A stretch of 64,000 nt of DNA from assembly GCA_032433765.1 (NCBI GenBank), contig JAVIAB010000139.1, positions 40,965,978-41,029,977 of the forward strand, read 5' to 3'. Made by a program: the position numbers and the translations under genes. The notes beneath the pieces were generated by a model. It saw only the letters and a program-made list of their open reading frames with translations, searched no databases and was not told the origin of the DNA. Below are positions 43,469 through 54,224 of this stretch, in pieces. The DNA comes from Megaustenia siamemsis. Taxonomy: Eukaryota; Mollusca; Gastropoda; Stylommatophora; Ariophantidae. Every line of letters starts with the position of its first letter. The first letter of the stretch is position 1.

Positions 43469-43541
43469 AGATTGATGTCACTTTACACACACGCCACGAA
43501 AGATCCGGATCCATTCCATCAGCTCTATGAACAGAGAAGAG
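43469..43541 (+). CDS. EH-domain protein exon 8, spliced by a GC-AG intron
   Basis: The acceptor TTTACTTGTACAG precedes 43469. It encodes RLMSLYTHATKDPDPFHQLY, then EQRR. The exit must be phase 1 because exon 9 needs two bases to complete a codon. The only site giving this is AGAG followed by GCAAGA at 43542, a GC donor close to the known GC-AG consensus. The alternative GTTTTG downstream would put exon 9 out of frame and into a stop. Reading through reaches TAA after seven codons. Confidence 0.82.
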
Positions 43542-43567
43542 GCAAGAGCTATGTTTTGTTTTAATTA

Positions 43568-44185
43568 TCATGCAATCATGTGATCATGCAATCATGCGAT
43601 CATGCAATCCATGCGATCATGCGATCATGCAATCATGCGATCATGCAATCATGCAATCTTGCAATCTCGCGATCATGCAATCATGTGATCATGCAATCAT
43701 GCGATCATGCAATCCATGCGATCATGCAATCATGTGATCATGGAATCATGCGATCATGCAATCATGTGATCATGGAATCATGCGATCATGCAATCCATGC
43801 GATCATGCAATCATGTGATCATGCAATCTTGCGATCATGCAATCATGTGATCATGCAATCTTGCAATCCATGTGATCATGCAATCATGGAATCATGCGAT
43901 CATGCAATCCATGCGATCATGCAATCATGTGATCATGCAATCATGCAATCCATGTGATCATGCAATCATGTGATCATGCAATCATGTGATCATGCAATCA
44001 TGCGATCATGCAATCCATGCGATCATGTGATCATGCAATCATGCGATCATGCATCATGCGATCATGCAATCACGTGATCATGCAATCATGCAATCCATGC
44101 AATCATGCAATCACGTGATCATGCAATCATGCGATCATGCAATCACGTGATCATGCAATCATGCGATCATGCAATCATGTGATTC
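43568..44185. repeat. octamer-based array, about 620 bp
   Basis: Built from ATGCGATC, ATGCAATC and ATGTGATC units with occasional CC insertions (ATGCAATCCATGCG). TGATCA and similar palindromes recur throughout. It starts 27 bp after exon 8. The 125-codon open frame across it follows from the 24-bp least common period and is not a gene. Confidence 0.95.
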
Positions 44186-44339
44186 AGATGAGATATTTTA
44201 TTCTTCATATGTTTTATGATTGATATTATTTTATACAATGTTGATTATTTATAATATATGATCGTTGCTAGGAGTGTATGTCTGACATGTTTTATTGTTG
44301 ATAACAGTATACGTGCTATTATTTTTATTATTGATAATG

Positions 44340-44520
44340 TTGGTTGCAAGAGGCGAAATACCAGGTCTGGACAGGGATATTGGACGATAAAAAGAGAAGA
44401 CGCTAGATAGTGGCACGGTAAACAATCAACAACAAAATTGATACAGTGCACTAAGGACAGAATTGTTTAAGAATATGCTCGCCTGCGCCTGTGTGTGTAG
44501 CACATGATGATGATGAATCT
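44340..44520 (+). mobile_element. LINE 3' end (family D), decayed
   Basis: Contains AAAAAGAGAAGACGC, CAATCAACAACAAAATTGAT, ACAGTGCACTAAGGACAGAA and GATGATGATG, matching the family D 3' end. Confidence 0.7.
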
Positions 44521-44637
44521 TTTGAAGCAAATAAAATCTGAAAAGAACAAGGCGCTACAAATATAAAAACAATAACAATAACAATAATAATAATAATAAA
44601 AGTCATATAATAAATATGTTATATTGCTTTGTTTCAG

Positions 44638-44925
44638 AAAAGCGGCAAGGGTCGACAATTAAAGATCTAGACAAAATTGACATTTATATACCGTTTGAGT
44701 TCTCTCCCTTTGACTTGAATGTTACGCCTGAAGCGCTACCATCTGGCGCAGAGGTTATCGACAGGGGAACCAACCACGTACAATCTGTAGCCGAGATTAA
44801 ATCAGTTATAGCAGATTTAAAGGAATTTGGAGACGAGTTTATGGATCTGTGGGGTAGTGAAACCTCCTCATCGAATGAGCCGACAAAAGAGTTCGAGGAT
44901 GATGAGATATTTAGAGAAGTACATG
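44638..44925 (+). CDS. EH-domain protein exon 9: acidic region
   Basis: The acceptor GCTTTGTTTCAG precedes 44638 and the donor GTAAGT follows 44925. Phase 1 in and out. The largest exon found (288 bp). It encodes KRQGSTIKDLDKIDIYIPFE, FSPFDLNVTPEALPSGAEVI, a helical stretch around SVAEIKSVIADLKEFGDEFM, then DLWGSETSSSNEPTKEFEDD and EIFREVH. It is acidic toward its end. SPFDLN recalls DPF-type adaptor-binding motifs in spacing only. I do not recognise a domain. Confidence 0.92.
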
Positions 44926-45710
44926 GTAAGTTCTACTTTATACATTTGGTTGAGTTAAATGTGGCAAGTTGTTGAAATTATTAGTAGAGATAGAGATAGA
45001 GATGTTCAAACTGACTAAATGGTAACAAGAAAATAGCAATTGTGGTGTAGTAAGAACTTTATTGGTCGTCAATAATTGTGTGTAAATCAGTCACTTAAAG
45101 AATCACATTGTAATCTAGACGCTTGCTTGCTTTCGCCCGATGACTAAAGTATTCTACAGTGTTCTAGTAGACTATAAAATTCATCTTCGTCATCCGCCTT
45201 AAAAGGACGTTAAGTGGGTGTGTCTGCGTTGTGTTGTGGTTTGCATTATTATATTTGCGCCTTTCGACCAATCACATCCGACTTCAGCACGACATTTGCG
45301 TACTGGGTTGTCTTTCCTCTTCGATCCCTACTCACTTGGCCAGACTAGACAGGTTAGTCTGTTACTAGAGGCACCACGGAGAGGTGGAGCAGGGTCTGGA
45401 TAGTTCTGGTTCACCGATCCTGGCGCAAGCCATAAGCTGTGGATCGCTGACAACTTCCAGGCGCGCCTTCGCCTCCGTAATCTAGATGACAGTGATGCTA
45501 AATTGTATCATGGCTTTTGTCTTGAAATGTACAACACAGCCGTACGTTTTACTTATTATAATAGATCATTATTTACATTTGAAGTAAAACCTAAATTAAC
45601 ACAGGACGTTGAGCTGAAAATGCAGAAATCAAATATCTTGAATAAAAAGGAACTAACTAAAGTATTTTCACGGAATCGATAATAAAACTGGACTAACGCT
45701 TTCATATCTT
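44926..45710. other. intron sequence without recognised elements
   Basis: Includes a moderately GC-rich stretch (45,220-45,500), but no frame, tandem repeat or TE family is supported. Confidence 0.5.
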
Positions 45711-45714
45711 CGAT

Positions 45715-46258
45715 ATGTTATTATAAGACTGACTATAAGTGATGCAAAATGTAAGAGAGAAATAAACAAAAGAGTATAAATGACAAAAAAGTAATTTTAA
45801 CAACATGAAAAAATATACTTACATCAAAGCAAATAACGTCGGAATTAAAACTACTAATAGTAAAATGCTATATAGAATCAACATTCCTGTATCGTGCAAA
45901 AACATGCTATATCTTTGAAATATAGATTTATAGAAAAAATTGGGTGAAAGGAAAAGGAGACAAATGGCAAAATTCTAAATCGGCTAAAAATTAAAAAAAG
46001 AACTACCTAACACAATTCAATCAGAACAACTATAATTTTTAGGGCACGTAAAGAGACACAAAAACCCTTTTAAAAGTCATCTTGGGGTGGAGAGTACAAG
46101 AAGGATGAGACGGATGCAGAACAAGACTAAAATGGACAGATAACACTAAAAGATGGACAGATGAACATATGACAGCGGGTACCATCAAGGCATAAGAGAG
46201 TGCAAAAATAACGTCACATGACAGTCATCCTTTAATATGTAGACGGCACACAATGAAT
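45715..46258 (+). mobile_element. LINE ORF2 C-terminal fragment (family A), heavily decayed
   Basis: Matches 41.63-42.19 kb through AACATTCCTGTATCGTGCA, ATTTTTAGGGCACGT, AAAGATGGACAGATGAACAT and the end TAGACGGCACACAATGAATG. Confidence 0.82.
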
Positions 46259-46269
46259 GAAAGTTTACA

Positions 46270-46978
46270 ATATGTTGTTAATAGCAAAAGACAGAAATCA
46301 TGGTAGCACAAAGAAAAACAAATTATCGCAATGCCAATAAATCCAAATGTGGAACAATATTAAAACAGGTAAATTAATTTAAATATCTAGGAACAATGCT
46401 AACCTCATATAGTAGATGTACAACAAAGGTGGCATGCAGAATGGCTCCGACAAGATCAGCTTTCTAAAAATGAAAAAGATACTGTGCAATACTTTATTGA
46501 CAATAGAAACAAGAAAAGGAGTTCTTAAATGTTATGTAGAGCCAGTACTAATATATGGATGTGAATCATGGACAATTAGACAACAGACAAGAAAATAAAT
46601 ACAGGCTGTAGAAATATGGTTTTACAGAAGAATGTTGAGAATACCATGGACAGCTAAGAAGAGCAATGAAAACGTTCTGAAGAGGCCAAACCAAAAAGAT
46701 AGCTAATTTCCGATATTAGGAAGATACAATCATAATTTTTTGGTTATGTAATGAGAAGAGAACAGCTGGAATATATTGTAACAACTGAAAAAATTGAGGG
46801 ACGAAAAGATAGAGGGAAGCAAAGAGAAAAAATAACAGACAGCTTAAGAGAATGGCTTGGCAGAAGGTCAACAACAGAAATGACAAATAGCTGCCGAGAT
46901 TTAAAACTGTGGAGAGACATGATCACCAACGCCAGGAGGCATGGTATTTGTTGATGATGATAATGATGATGATGGGAT
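46270..46978 (+). mobile_element. RTE-like LINE 3' quarter (family B)
   Basis: Starts TATGTTGTTAATAGCAAAAG, corresponding to the segment after the RT box of the long copy, and continues to the REQLEYIVTTEKIEGRKDRG coding stretch, EWLGRRSTTEMTNSC and a GATGATAATGATGATGATG tail. It lies directly upstream of the long copy in the same orientation. Confidence 0.88.
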
Positions 46979-47129
46979 GTATTTTTTATATTATTTTATT
47001 AATTCAACTAATTTTATCAATTCTATATTGTAATTCTGATCACAATTTTGCAGAAGTTTAAACTTCCCGGCAATTTAGGTATTTCACAAATTCAAGTCAG
47101 CTTGACTGTCACTTTAACTGTGTTCAAAC

Positions 47130-47282
47130 CAACACAATAATTCAAGAGTTGAAGAGTTAAACCCTATTGCTGTGGGGAAGAGTTAAACACTATTGCTGTG
47201 GGGATGAGTTAAACACTATTGCTGTGGGGATGAGTTAAACACTATTGTTGTGGGGATGAGTTAAACACTATTGCTGTGGCGA
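47130..47282. repeat. 27-bp tandem repeat, about 5 copies
   Basis: GAGTTAAACACTATTGCTGT followed by GGGGAT recurs at about 27-bp spacing. Confidence 0.93.
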
Positions 47283-47395
47283 AATTCCACGATTAATTCA
47301 TGTTCAAGTTCCGCTGGAACACTTCCGTTTGTCCATCCAATAATAAAGTCCCAAGGAGGAGGAAATCTGCAAGTACCAAATCAATGATGGATGTA

Positions 47396-47466
47396 ATATA
47401 ATAAAATATAGATGAGAGTAATAACAGTGAGAGTTTAGCGCGTAATATAACACTAACTATTTGTCA
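47396..47466 (+). repeat. ~70-bp direct repeat, left copy
   Basis: AATAAAATATAGATGAGAGT, then AATAACAGTGAGAGTTTAGC and ATAACACTAA. The right copy, in the same orientation, is at 53,012-53,083 with a few differences. Together they bracket the two opposed LINE copies. Confidence 0.85.
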
Positions 47467-47696
47467 GGTAAGGTAATTTTACCAGCTACTGTATGCAGTA
47501 AACAGTACAACCTGTGGCTGCCCTGCTGCCTTGCAGGTAAGCTCGGGAGAGTAAAAGATTAAGGTAGGGTACCCGGATGTAAAACAACCCCACTGCCTTG
47601 TTGGTGAGACTTTTTAGTCAAAGGCTAGCGGAGCCAACCGTAAACAAACCGACGGAAGGCAACAGAAGACCACCGTCGTAACTTCTTTGTACAATC

Positions 47697-48719
47697 ATGA
47701 ATCGCTACAACAATAGAAATAACGACAACAACGTTAAAGGGGATTCCAATGGAAAACCCTCGTTCGGTAGGGGACATCATGTGCTACAGGTGATACTCGA
47801 TCGTCATCAAGCGACTGTAAGCAAAATAAAGATAAAACAAACTCTAAAGATAGGTACTTGGAATGTGAGAACACTCATGCAGAAGGGTAAACTAGAAAAC
47901 ATCATACAAGAAATGATAATAATGGGTTACAATTACTGGGACTTTGCGAAATGAGATACACGGATCAGGGGAGATGTATTCTGATAAACATAAAATAATC
48001 TATTCTGGAGGTACTAAACACCAAAGAGGAGTAGGTATAAATTTGGATGCAGAAAGAACAAGAACAGTGAAAGGCTTTTACCCAATATCTGATAATGTCC
48101 TTTTAGTGAAATTGAATGGAAAGCCAATAGACATGAATCTTATAAAGTTTATGCACCAACAGCAGACAGTCTAGAGGAAACAATTGATAAATTTTACAAC
48201 CAGTTAAATGAGGCACTTCATAAATGCAAACCACATGAAAACACCATAGTTCTAGGGGATTTTAACGCAAAAGTAGGAAAGGAAAGAGTTGAGGAAGTAG
48301 TTGGTCCTTATGGCTTAGGCGAGAGGAATGAAAGAGTTGAGAAACTTATTGACTGGGCAAGAACACACAACATGATGATAGGAAACACCTGGTTTAAGCA
48401 ACATCCAAGACGTCTGTGGACATGGAAAAGCCCAGGGGACAACGCACGTAATCAAATTGATTATATAATGATAAGCAATAGATTTAGAAACAGTCTGGCG
48501 TGTGTGAAAATTAGACCAGGGGCAGATTGCAATAGTGATCATGTACCAGTTGTGGGAAAGCTTAGAGTAAAATTAAAAACAACAAAACGAGCCACAATTA
48601 ACATCAAGTTAAATTTAGATTTACTAAAATCAGACAAGAAGCTGCAAGACAAATATAAAATCACAATTCAGAACCGGTACAATGCAATAGAGAAGATACA
48701 AAGCTATGATGAACAGTAG
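47697..48719 (+). pseudogene. RTE-like LINE endonuclease region
   Basis: Starts at the ATG at 47,697. Successive frames give IKQTLKIGTWNVRTLMQKGK, the EMRYTGSGE-type stretch, TIVLGDFNAKVGKERVEEVV, WARTHNMMIGNTWFKQHPRR, SPGDNARNQIDYIMISNRFR and RPGADCNSDHVPVVGKLRVK. GTWNVRT, GDFNAK, IDYI and SDH are the catalytic motifs of the apurinic-type endonuclease. Frame changes occur near 47,945 and 48,165, and a stop lies at 48,717. Confidence 0.9.
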
Positions 48720-49052
48720 GAAATGCTAAAAGAATCAATGCAACAAACATCAAAAGAGTTCATACCACCAGTGAGGACAAATTCAAGAAAGAAATAGATT
48801 ACAGATGACATTTTGCAGCTAATGGATACAAAAAGATGAAATAAAGAAAATAAAAATGAGTATAAGAGATTAAATAAAGAAATTGTAGTAAAATTCAATG
48901 AAGCAAAAGAAGCATGGCTAAAAGAGATATGCAAAGAGATTGAAATTCAACAAAAAGGAGATGCTAAAGCTATATACAAACAAATTGATGTATTAACAGG
49001 AAGAAAAACGCAATCAAAAACTGGATGTTTAAGATTAAAGGAAGGAGAACTG

Positions 49053-50024
49053 TTGATTGATCAAGAAAACATAAGGGAACGATGGACAGAATACATTAAA
49101 GATCTTTATAATGATGAACGAACGGAAGTAAATATTAAGGACAATGGAGAAGGACCAGAAATACACAGAGAAGCAGAGGAAGATGCCTTTCGCAATATGA
49201 AATCAGTCAAAGCTCCCGGACCAGAGAATATAACTAAAGAAGAGATTGAAACCATGGGTGATTTTGGAATAGAAATAATAACACAAATATTGAATGATAT
49301 CTACACAGTGGATATATACCAGACGACATGCTCAAATCAATATTCATAGCCCTACCAAAGAAATCGGGTGCGATTGAGTGCGATGAATATCGCACAATAA
49401 GCCTTATGAGTCATATGACTAAGATATTACTAAGATTCATCATGCGAAGAGTGCGAAACAAAATCAGTCCAGAAATTAGCGATGAACAGTGTGGTTTTGT
49501 TAGAGATAAAGGAACAAGCAATGCCATTTATATCATAAGATCTTCAGTAGAAAGAGCCATAGAGGTGAAAACAGATCTATACCTATGTTTCATAGATTAC
49601 ACCAAGGCATTTGACAAAGTAAAGCACCAAGAAATAATCAACATTTTAGAAAGCATAAACATAGACAACCAAGATCTAAGAATAATGAAGAACATGTACT
49701 GACAAAAAACAGCGGCCATAAGAAGTGGAAACCAATTGGGAATGTTTCAACAAATAAAAACAGGGTGTTAGACAAAATTGTGTGCTGTCACCAGATTTGT
49801 TTAATATTTATAGTGAGATTATTTTAAGATCCATAAGGGGCATGCCTGGAATAACAATTGGAGGTCATAACATAAATAATCTAAGGTATGCTGATGATAC
49901 AGTCTTAATCGCTAAGAGTGAAAATGAGTTACAAGAAATGTTGGCGATTATAGTGAAAGAAAGCAAAAATAAAGGACTCATCGTTGCCCCCCTCATACAC
50001 CAGCAATGGTACTATGTGACGTAA
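49053..50024 (+). pseudogene. RTE-like LINE reverse transcriptase
   Basis: Frames 49,053-49,349, 49,328-49,702 and 49,782-50,024 give the KSVKAPGPENITKEEIETMG entry motif, DEYRTISLMSHMTKILLRFI, GFVRDKGTSNAIYIIRSSVE, catalytic Asp in YLCFIDYTKAFDKVKHQEII, VLSPDLFNIYSEIILRSIRG and the YADDTVLIAKSENELQ catalytic box. The latter is intact. Three visible breaks separate the frames, and an insertion follows the YADD region. Confidence 0.92.
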
Positions 50025-50695
50025 TGATTTTTTAGATAGTTTTTTAGCCTTAATAGCAAAAAGACAGAGGTAATGGTAACAACAAAGAAAAAAACATCAC
50101 CACACTGCAAAATAACGACAAGTGGAACAATATTAAAACAGGTAAATGTATTTAGATTTTGGGGGATTTTGTTAACCTCAGACATTAGATGTACAAAGAG
50201 GTGAGATGCAGAGTGGCTCAGGCAATAGCAGCTTTCTTAAATGTTACATAGAGCCAGTCTTAACATATGGATGCGAATCGTGGACAATAGGACAACAGAC
50301 AAGAAATCACTGGAGTCTGTAGAAATGTGGTTTTACAGAAGAATGTTGAGAGTACCATGCCACGGTCAGCTAAGAAGAGTAATGAAGATGTTCTGAGAAA
50401 GGTCAAAGCGAAAAAATAGAGCTAATTTCCAATATTAGGAAGAAGCAATCATCATTTTTTGGCCATGTAATGAGAAGAGAACAACTTGAATATATTGTAA
50501 CAACTGGAAAAAATGAGGGACGAAGAGATAGAGGGAAGCAAAGAGAAAAAATAACAGACAGCTTAAGAGAATGGCTTGGCAGAAGGTCAACAACAGAAAT
50601 GATAAATAGCTGCCGAGATCGAAAGTTGTGGAGAGACATGATCACCTACGCCAGCAGGCCAGTACTTGATGATGATGATGATGATAACATTAACT

Positions 50696-51142
50696 AGAGC
50701 GAAAATTGGAGAAATCTGCAAGGACCATGTAAAGTGTGAATGTAGTTGGAAACTCTATATATAAATCTTCGCAGCAGGAGGAAATCTGATCATCAGAGGG
50801 GGATCCGTCGAGCAAATGTTTCGACCCTTTATCTTCTGATACTCTGTGAGAATTTGACTCGCCTATGTCACGACTCCTGGGCGTCGTATTGGAATCTAAA
50901 GCTTACAATATACTCGGCACAAACAACATTTTCTATGCAACGCGTCTGGTCGAATCTACTATATATACCTGGTCGTATACTTACTTGTCCTAACTTTAAC
51001 CCAGCACATTGATGTCCTCTTCGTGGTGGCTGCAGTCTTAAATGGCTTGTATATTGAACTTTGTAAAAAAATATTATATACACTTGCGTACACGCTACTT
51101 TTATCATTGGGTAATTCGGCACAAAGGAGTGGGTCGGTTACT
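50696..51142. other. spacer between opposed LINE copies
   Basis: About 450 bp of unique-looking sequence between the two tail-to-tail elements. No gene or repeat recognised. Confidence 0.6.
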
Positions 51143-52999
51143 GATCATCATCAAGTACCGGGCCTGCTGGCGTAGGTGATCATGTCTCTCCACAACTTTC
51201 GATCTCGGCAGCTATTTATCATTTCTGTAGTTGACCTTCTGCCAAGCCATTCTCTTAAGCTGTCTGTTATTTTTTTCTCTTTGCTTCCCTCTATCTCTCT
51301 GTCCCCCGACTTTCCCAGTTGTTACAATATATTCCAGTTGTTCTCTTCTCATTACATGGCCAAAAAATGATGATTGTTTCTTCCTAATATTGGAAATTAG
51401 CTCTCTTTTTGCTTTGACCTCTCTCAGAACATTTTCATTACTCTTCTTAGCTGTCTATGATATTCTCAACATTCTTCTGTAAAACCACATTTCTACAGAC
51501 TCCAGTGATTTTCTTGTCTGTTGTCCTATTGTCCACGATTCGCATCCACATGTTAAGACTGGCTCTACATAACATATAAGAACTCTTTTTCTTGTTTCTA
51601 TTGTCAAAAATTGATTGATTGCATAGTATCTTCCTCATTTTTTGGAAAGCTGCTTTTGCCTGAGCCATTCTGCATCTCACCTCTTTTGTACATCTTCCGT
51701 CTGAGGTTAACAAAGTTCCGAAATATTTAAATTCATTTACTTGTTTTAGTATTGTTCCAATTGTCTTTATTTTGCACTGAGGTGATGTCTTTTTCTTTGT
51801 TGTTACCATTACCTCTGTCTTTTGCTATTAAGGCTGAGTCCTTTATTTTTGCTTTCTTTCGCTATAATCTCCAACATTGCTTGTAACTCATTTTCACTCT
51901 TAGCGATTAAGACTGTATCATCAGCATACCTTAGATTATTTATATTATGACCTCCAATGGTTATTCCAGGCATGTCCCTTATGGATCTTAAAATAATCTC
52001 ACTATAAATAGTAAACAAATCTGGTGATAGCACACAACCTTGTCTTACACCCCTGTTTTATTTGTTGAAACATTCCCAATTGGTTTCCACTTCTTATGGC
52101 CGCTGTTTTTTGTCAGTACATGTTCTTTATTATTCTTAGATCTTGGTTGTCTATGTTTATGCTTTCTAAAATGTTGATTATTTCTTGGTGCTTTACTTTG
52201 TCAAATGCCTTGGTGTAATCTATGAAACATAGGTATAGATCTGTTTTCACCTCTATGGCTCTTTCTACTGAAGATCTTATGATATAAATGGCATTGCTTG
52301 TTCCTTTATCTCTAACAAAACCACACTGTTCCTCGCTAATTTCTGAACTGATTTTGTTTCGCATTCTTCGCATGATGAATCTTAGTAATATCTTAGTCAT
52401 ATGACTCATAAGGCGTATTGTGCGATGATCATCGCATTCAATCGTACCCGATTTCTTTGGTAGGGCTATGAATATTGATTTGAGCATGTCGTCTGGTATA
52501 TATCCGCTGTTGTAGATATCATCAATATTATTGTTATTATTACTATTCCAAAATCACCTATGGCTTCAATCTCTTTTTTAGTTATATTATCTAGTTCAGG
52601 AGCTTTGCCGCTTTCATATTGCGCAATGCATCTTCCACTTCTTCTCTGAGTTATTCTTGTCCTTCTCCATTATCCTTAATATTTACTTCCGTTCGTTCAT
52701 CATTATAAAGTTCTTTAATGTATTCTGTCCATCGCTCTCTTATGTTTTCTTGATCAATCAACAGTTCTCCTTCCTTTGATCTTAGACATCCATTTTTTTT
52801 TGCGTTTTTCTTCCTGTTAATTCCTCAATTTGTTGTATATAGCTTTAGCATCTCCTTTTTGTTGCATTTCAATCTCTTTGCATCTCTCTATTAGCCATGC
52901 TTCTTTTGCGTCATTGCATTTTACTACAATTTCTTTATTTAATCTCTTATACTCATTTTTCTTTTCTTTATTTCTTCTTCTTATATCCATTACGTTCAT
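51143..52999 (-). mobile_element. RTE-like LINE, inverted 5'-truncated copy (family B)
   Basis: Minus-strand copy of the 3' 1.86 kb of the element. Its GATGATGAT-type tail is at 51,143-51,150 (CATCATCAAG on plus), and it is cut at about 52,999 inside the region between endonuclease and RT. It carries open RT frames at 52,113-52,487 and 51,809-52,033 (YADDTVLIAKSENELQ). Over the 124 residues that can be compared with the plus-strand copy I count about 8 differences. Confidence 0.92.
51809..52487 (-). pseudogene. RTE-like LINE reverse transcriptase, inverted copy
   Basis: Includes LKSIFIALPKKSGTIECDDH, GFVRDKGTSNAIYIIRSSVE, CFIDYTKAFDKVKHQEIINI, SPDLFTIYSEIILRSIRDMP and the YADD box. It lacks the extra ~66 bp of the plus copy, so the sequence passes directly from KNKGLSLNSK onward. 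A break near 52,060-52,110 separates the two frames. Confidence 0.9.
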
Positions 53000-53011
53000 A
53001 GTAAATGTAAT

Positions 53012-53083
53012 ATAATTTTATAATAAAATATAGATGAAAGTAATAACAGTGAAAGTTTAGCGCCTACTATAACACTAATTGGA
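53012..53083 (+). repeat. ~70-bp direct repeat, right copy
   Basis: AATAAAATATAGATGAAAGT, AATAACAGTGAAAGTTTAGC and ATAACACTAA in the same orientation as the copy at 47,396-47,466. Confidence 0.85.
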
Positions 53084-53157
53084 GATTTAATTATTAAACG
53101 TTTGTTAACAATCGTTTCATGTTAAATTGAATATCTTTAATGAATTAATATTTTTTC

Positions 53158-53420
53158 ATTTTCCGGGGCTTCATTATGAGGGAAGTAAAGAATAGTGACA
53201 CTGCGACCTTCCAGGCATGTCGTAAGAGGCGACAAAGGAGGTTGATCGATGGCTTGACAAGCTGTCATTGTAAAAAGTGTTATTATGGAAACAGAGCCAT
53301 CAGAGAAGCAGTGATCTCCGCAATATGTGCCTTTTTAGCACGCAAGGTTTCTGTTTTTGAGATTGTCGCTCTGCCCTATGTGCCGTCTTCGGCTCGAAAG
53401 GACAATAGATAGATAGAATG
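53158..53420 (+). mobile_element. LINE 3' fragment (family G) with GATA-type tail
   Basis: Contains GACCTTCCAGGCATGTCGTA, GGCTTGACAAGCTGTCATTG, TGGAAACAGAGCCATCAGAG and the end GCCGTCTTCGGCTCGAAAGG, then ATAGATAGATAGAATGAATG. The inverted copy at 56,150-56,420 is very similar. Confidence 0.8.
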
Positions 53421-53641
53421 AATGAATATGTAATTAGAAACGTGTTGAGCACTACGCCAATCCTATATGACTATACTGTGTGCTAGCAATTGTAAAATGT
53501 TGTAAAAATTGTTGCAGACAAACACGCATTCATGCTAAAAAAAATACGTGCCTACATGACTCTAATACCTGCCCTGTGTTTGATTTGTTTAACTGCTCCT
53601 TGTGGTTCTCAAACTGCATGTTTTGATATCCATCGAAAAAG

Positions 53642-53794
53642 ACTGGAGTGAGAACAACTGGCCAGATCTGATCTTTTCTGAGAAAGGACCGCTGCGATTG
53701 AAGGACCCCCCTATTGTAAAAATAATACAAAAGCTTTCTGATATCAGAAATGAGATGACACAACTGGCTACGGAGGGAGGGAGACTTTGTGTTT
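53642..53794 (+). CDS. EH-domain protein exon 10: last exon found
   Basis: It encodes WSENNWPDLIFSEKGPLRLK, DPPIVKIIQKLSDIRNEMTQ and LATEGGRLCV, ending at a good donor GTGAGT after 53794 in phase 1. The acceptor AAAAAG at 53,636-53,641 fits entry phase 1 (G plus AC gives Asp) but has a poor pyrimidine tract. A stronger-looking acceptor (GTTGCAG, ending 53,517) would read about 40 codons in another frame to a TGA. The 5' boundary is therefore less certain than the coding call. The domain is not recognised. Confidence 0.68.
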
Positions 53795-53900
53795 GTGAGT
53801 ATATATCTGTCCTGTTTTTGTTGATAATTTTCTTGCTTAAATCATTTTTGAATGTTATTTGTTTCCATGTTGGTGAGTTTTAGTAATAATGTCTGTGGGT

Positions 53901-54000
53901 NNNNNNNNNNNNNNNNNNNNNNNNNNNNNNNNNNNNNNNNNNNNNNNNNNNNNNNNNNNNNNNNNNNNNNNNNNNNNNNNNNNNNNNNNNNNNNNNNNNN
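53901..54000. other. assembly gap of 100 N
   Basis: One hundred unknown bases, conventionally a gap of unknown size. The right flank is a CA repeat, probably the reason for the break. Confidence 1.
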
Positions 54001-54022
54001 CACACACACACACACACACGCA
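54001..54022. repeat. CA microsatellite at the gap edge
   Basis: (CA)n immediately right of the gap. Confidence 0.95.
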
Positions 54023-54224
54023 CATACACTTTACGTCTGTTTCACGAACTATTGACATGGTTCAATGTTAATACAGTGACTGGTGTACTGTAGTAGAGGC
54101 GGACACAGATTTTAAGCTCGTGGTGAGGAGATTGAGTACTTGACGCCCGGAGATTAACTCCCCTAGAGTACTTTAATACTGGGTAAAGGAAGTGTACTGT
54201 GAGTACAGTCCACAAAAATACTAA

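Larger units (their letters stand above)
47480..50695 (+). mobile_element. RTE-like non-LTR retrotransposon, near full length (family B)
   Basis: About 3.2 kb with a 5' leader, an ORF start at 47,697, an endonuclease, a reverse transcriptase, a C-terminal FFGHVMRR-type module and a TGATGATGATGAT tail at 50,668-50,687. Compared with the inverted copy it carries an extra ~66 bp at 49,981-50,046 that interrupts the frame after the RT box. Several frameshifts and stops make it non-functional as assembled. Confidence 0.92.

Noticed and set aside
43580..43957. 125-codon ORF with NHAIMQSC repeats
   Set aside because: By-product of the octamer array.
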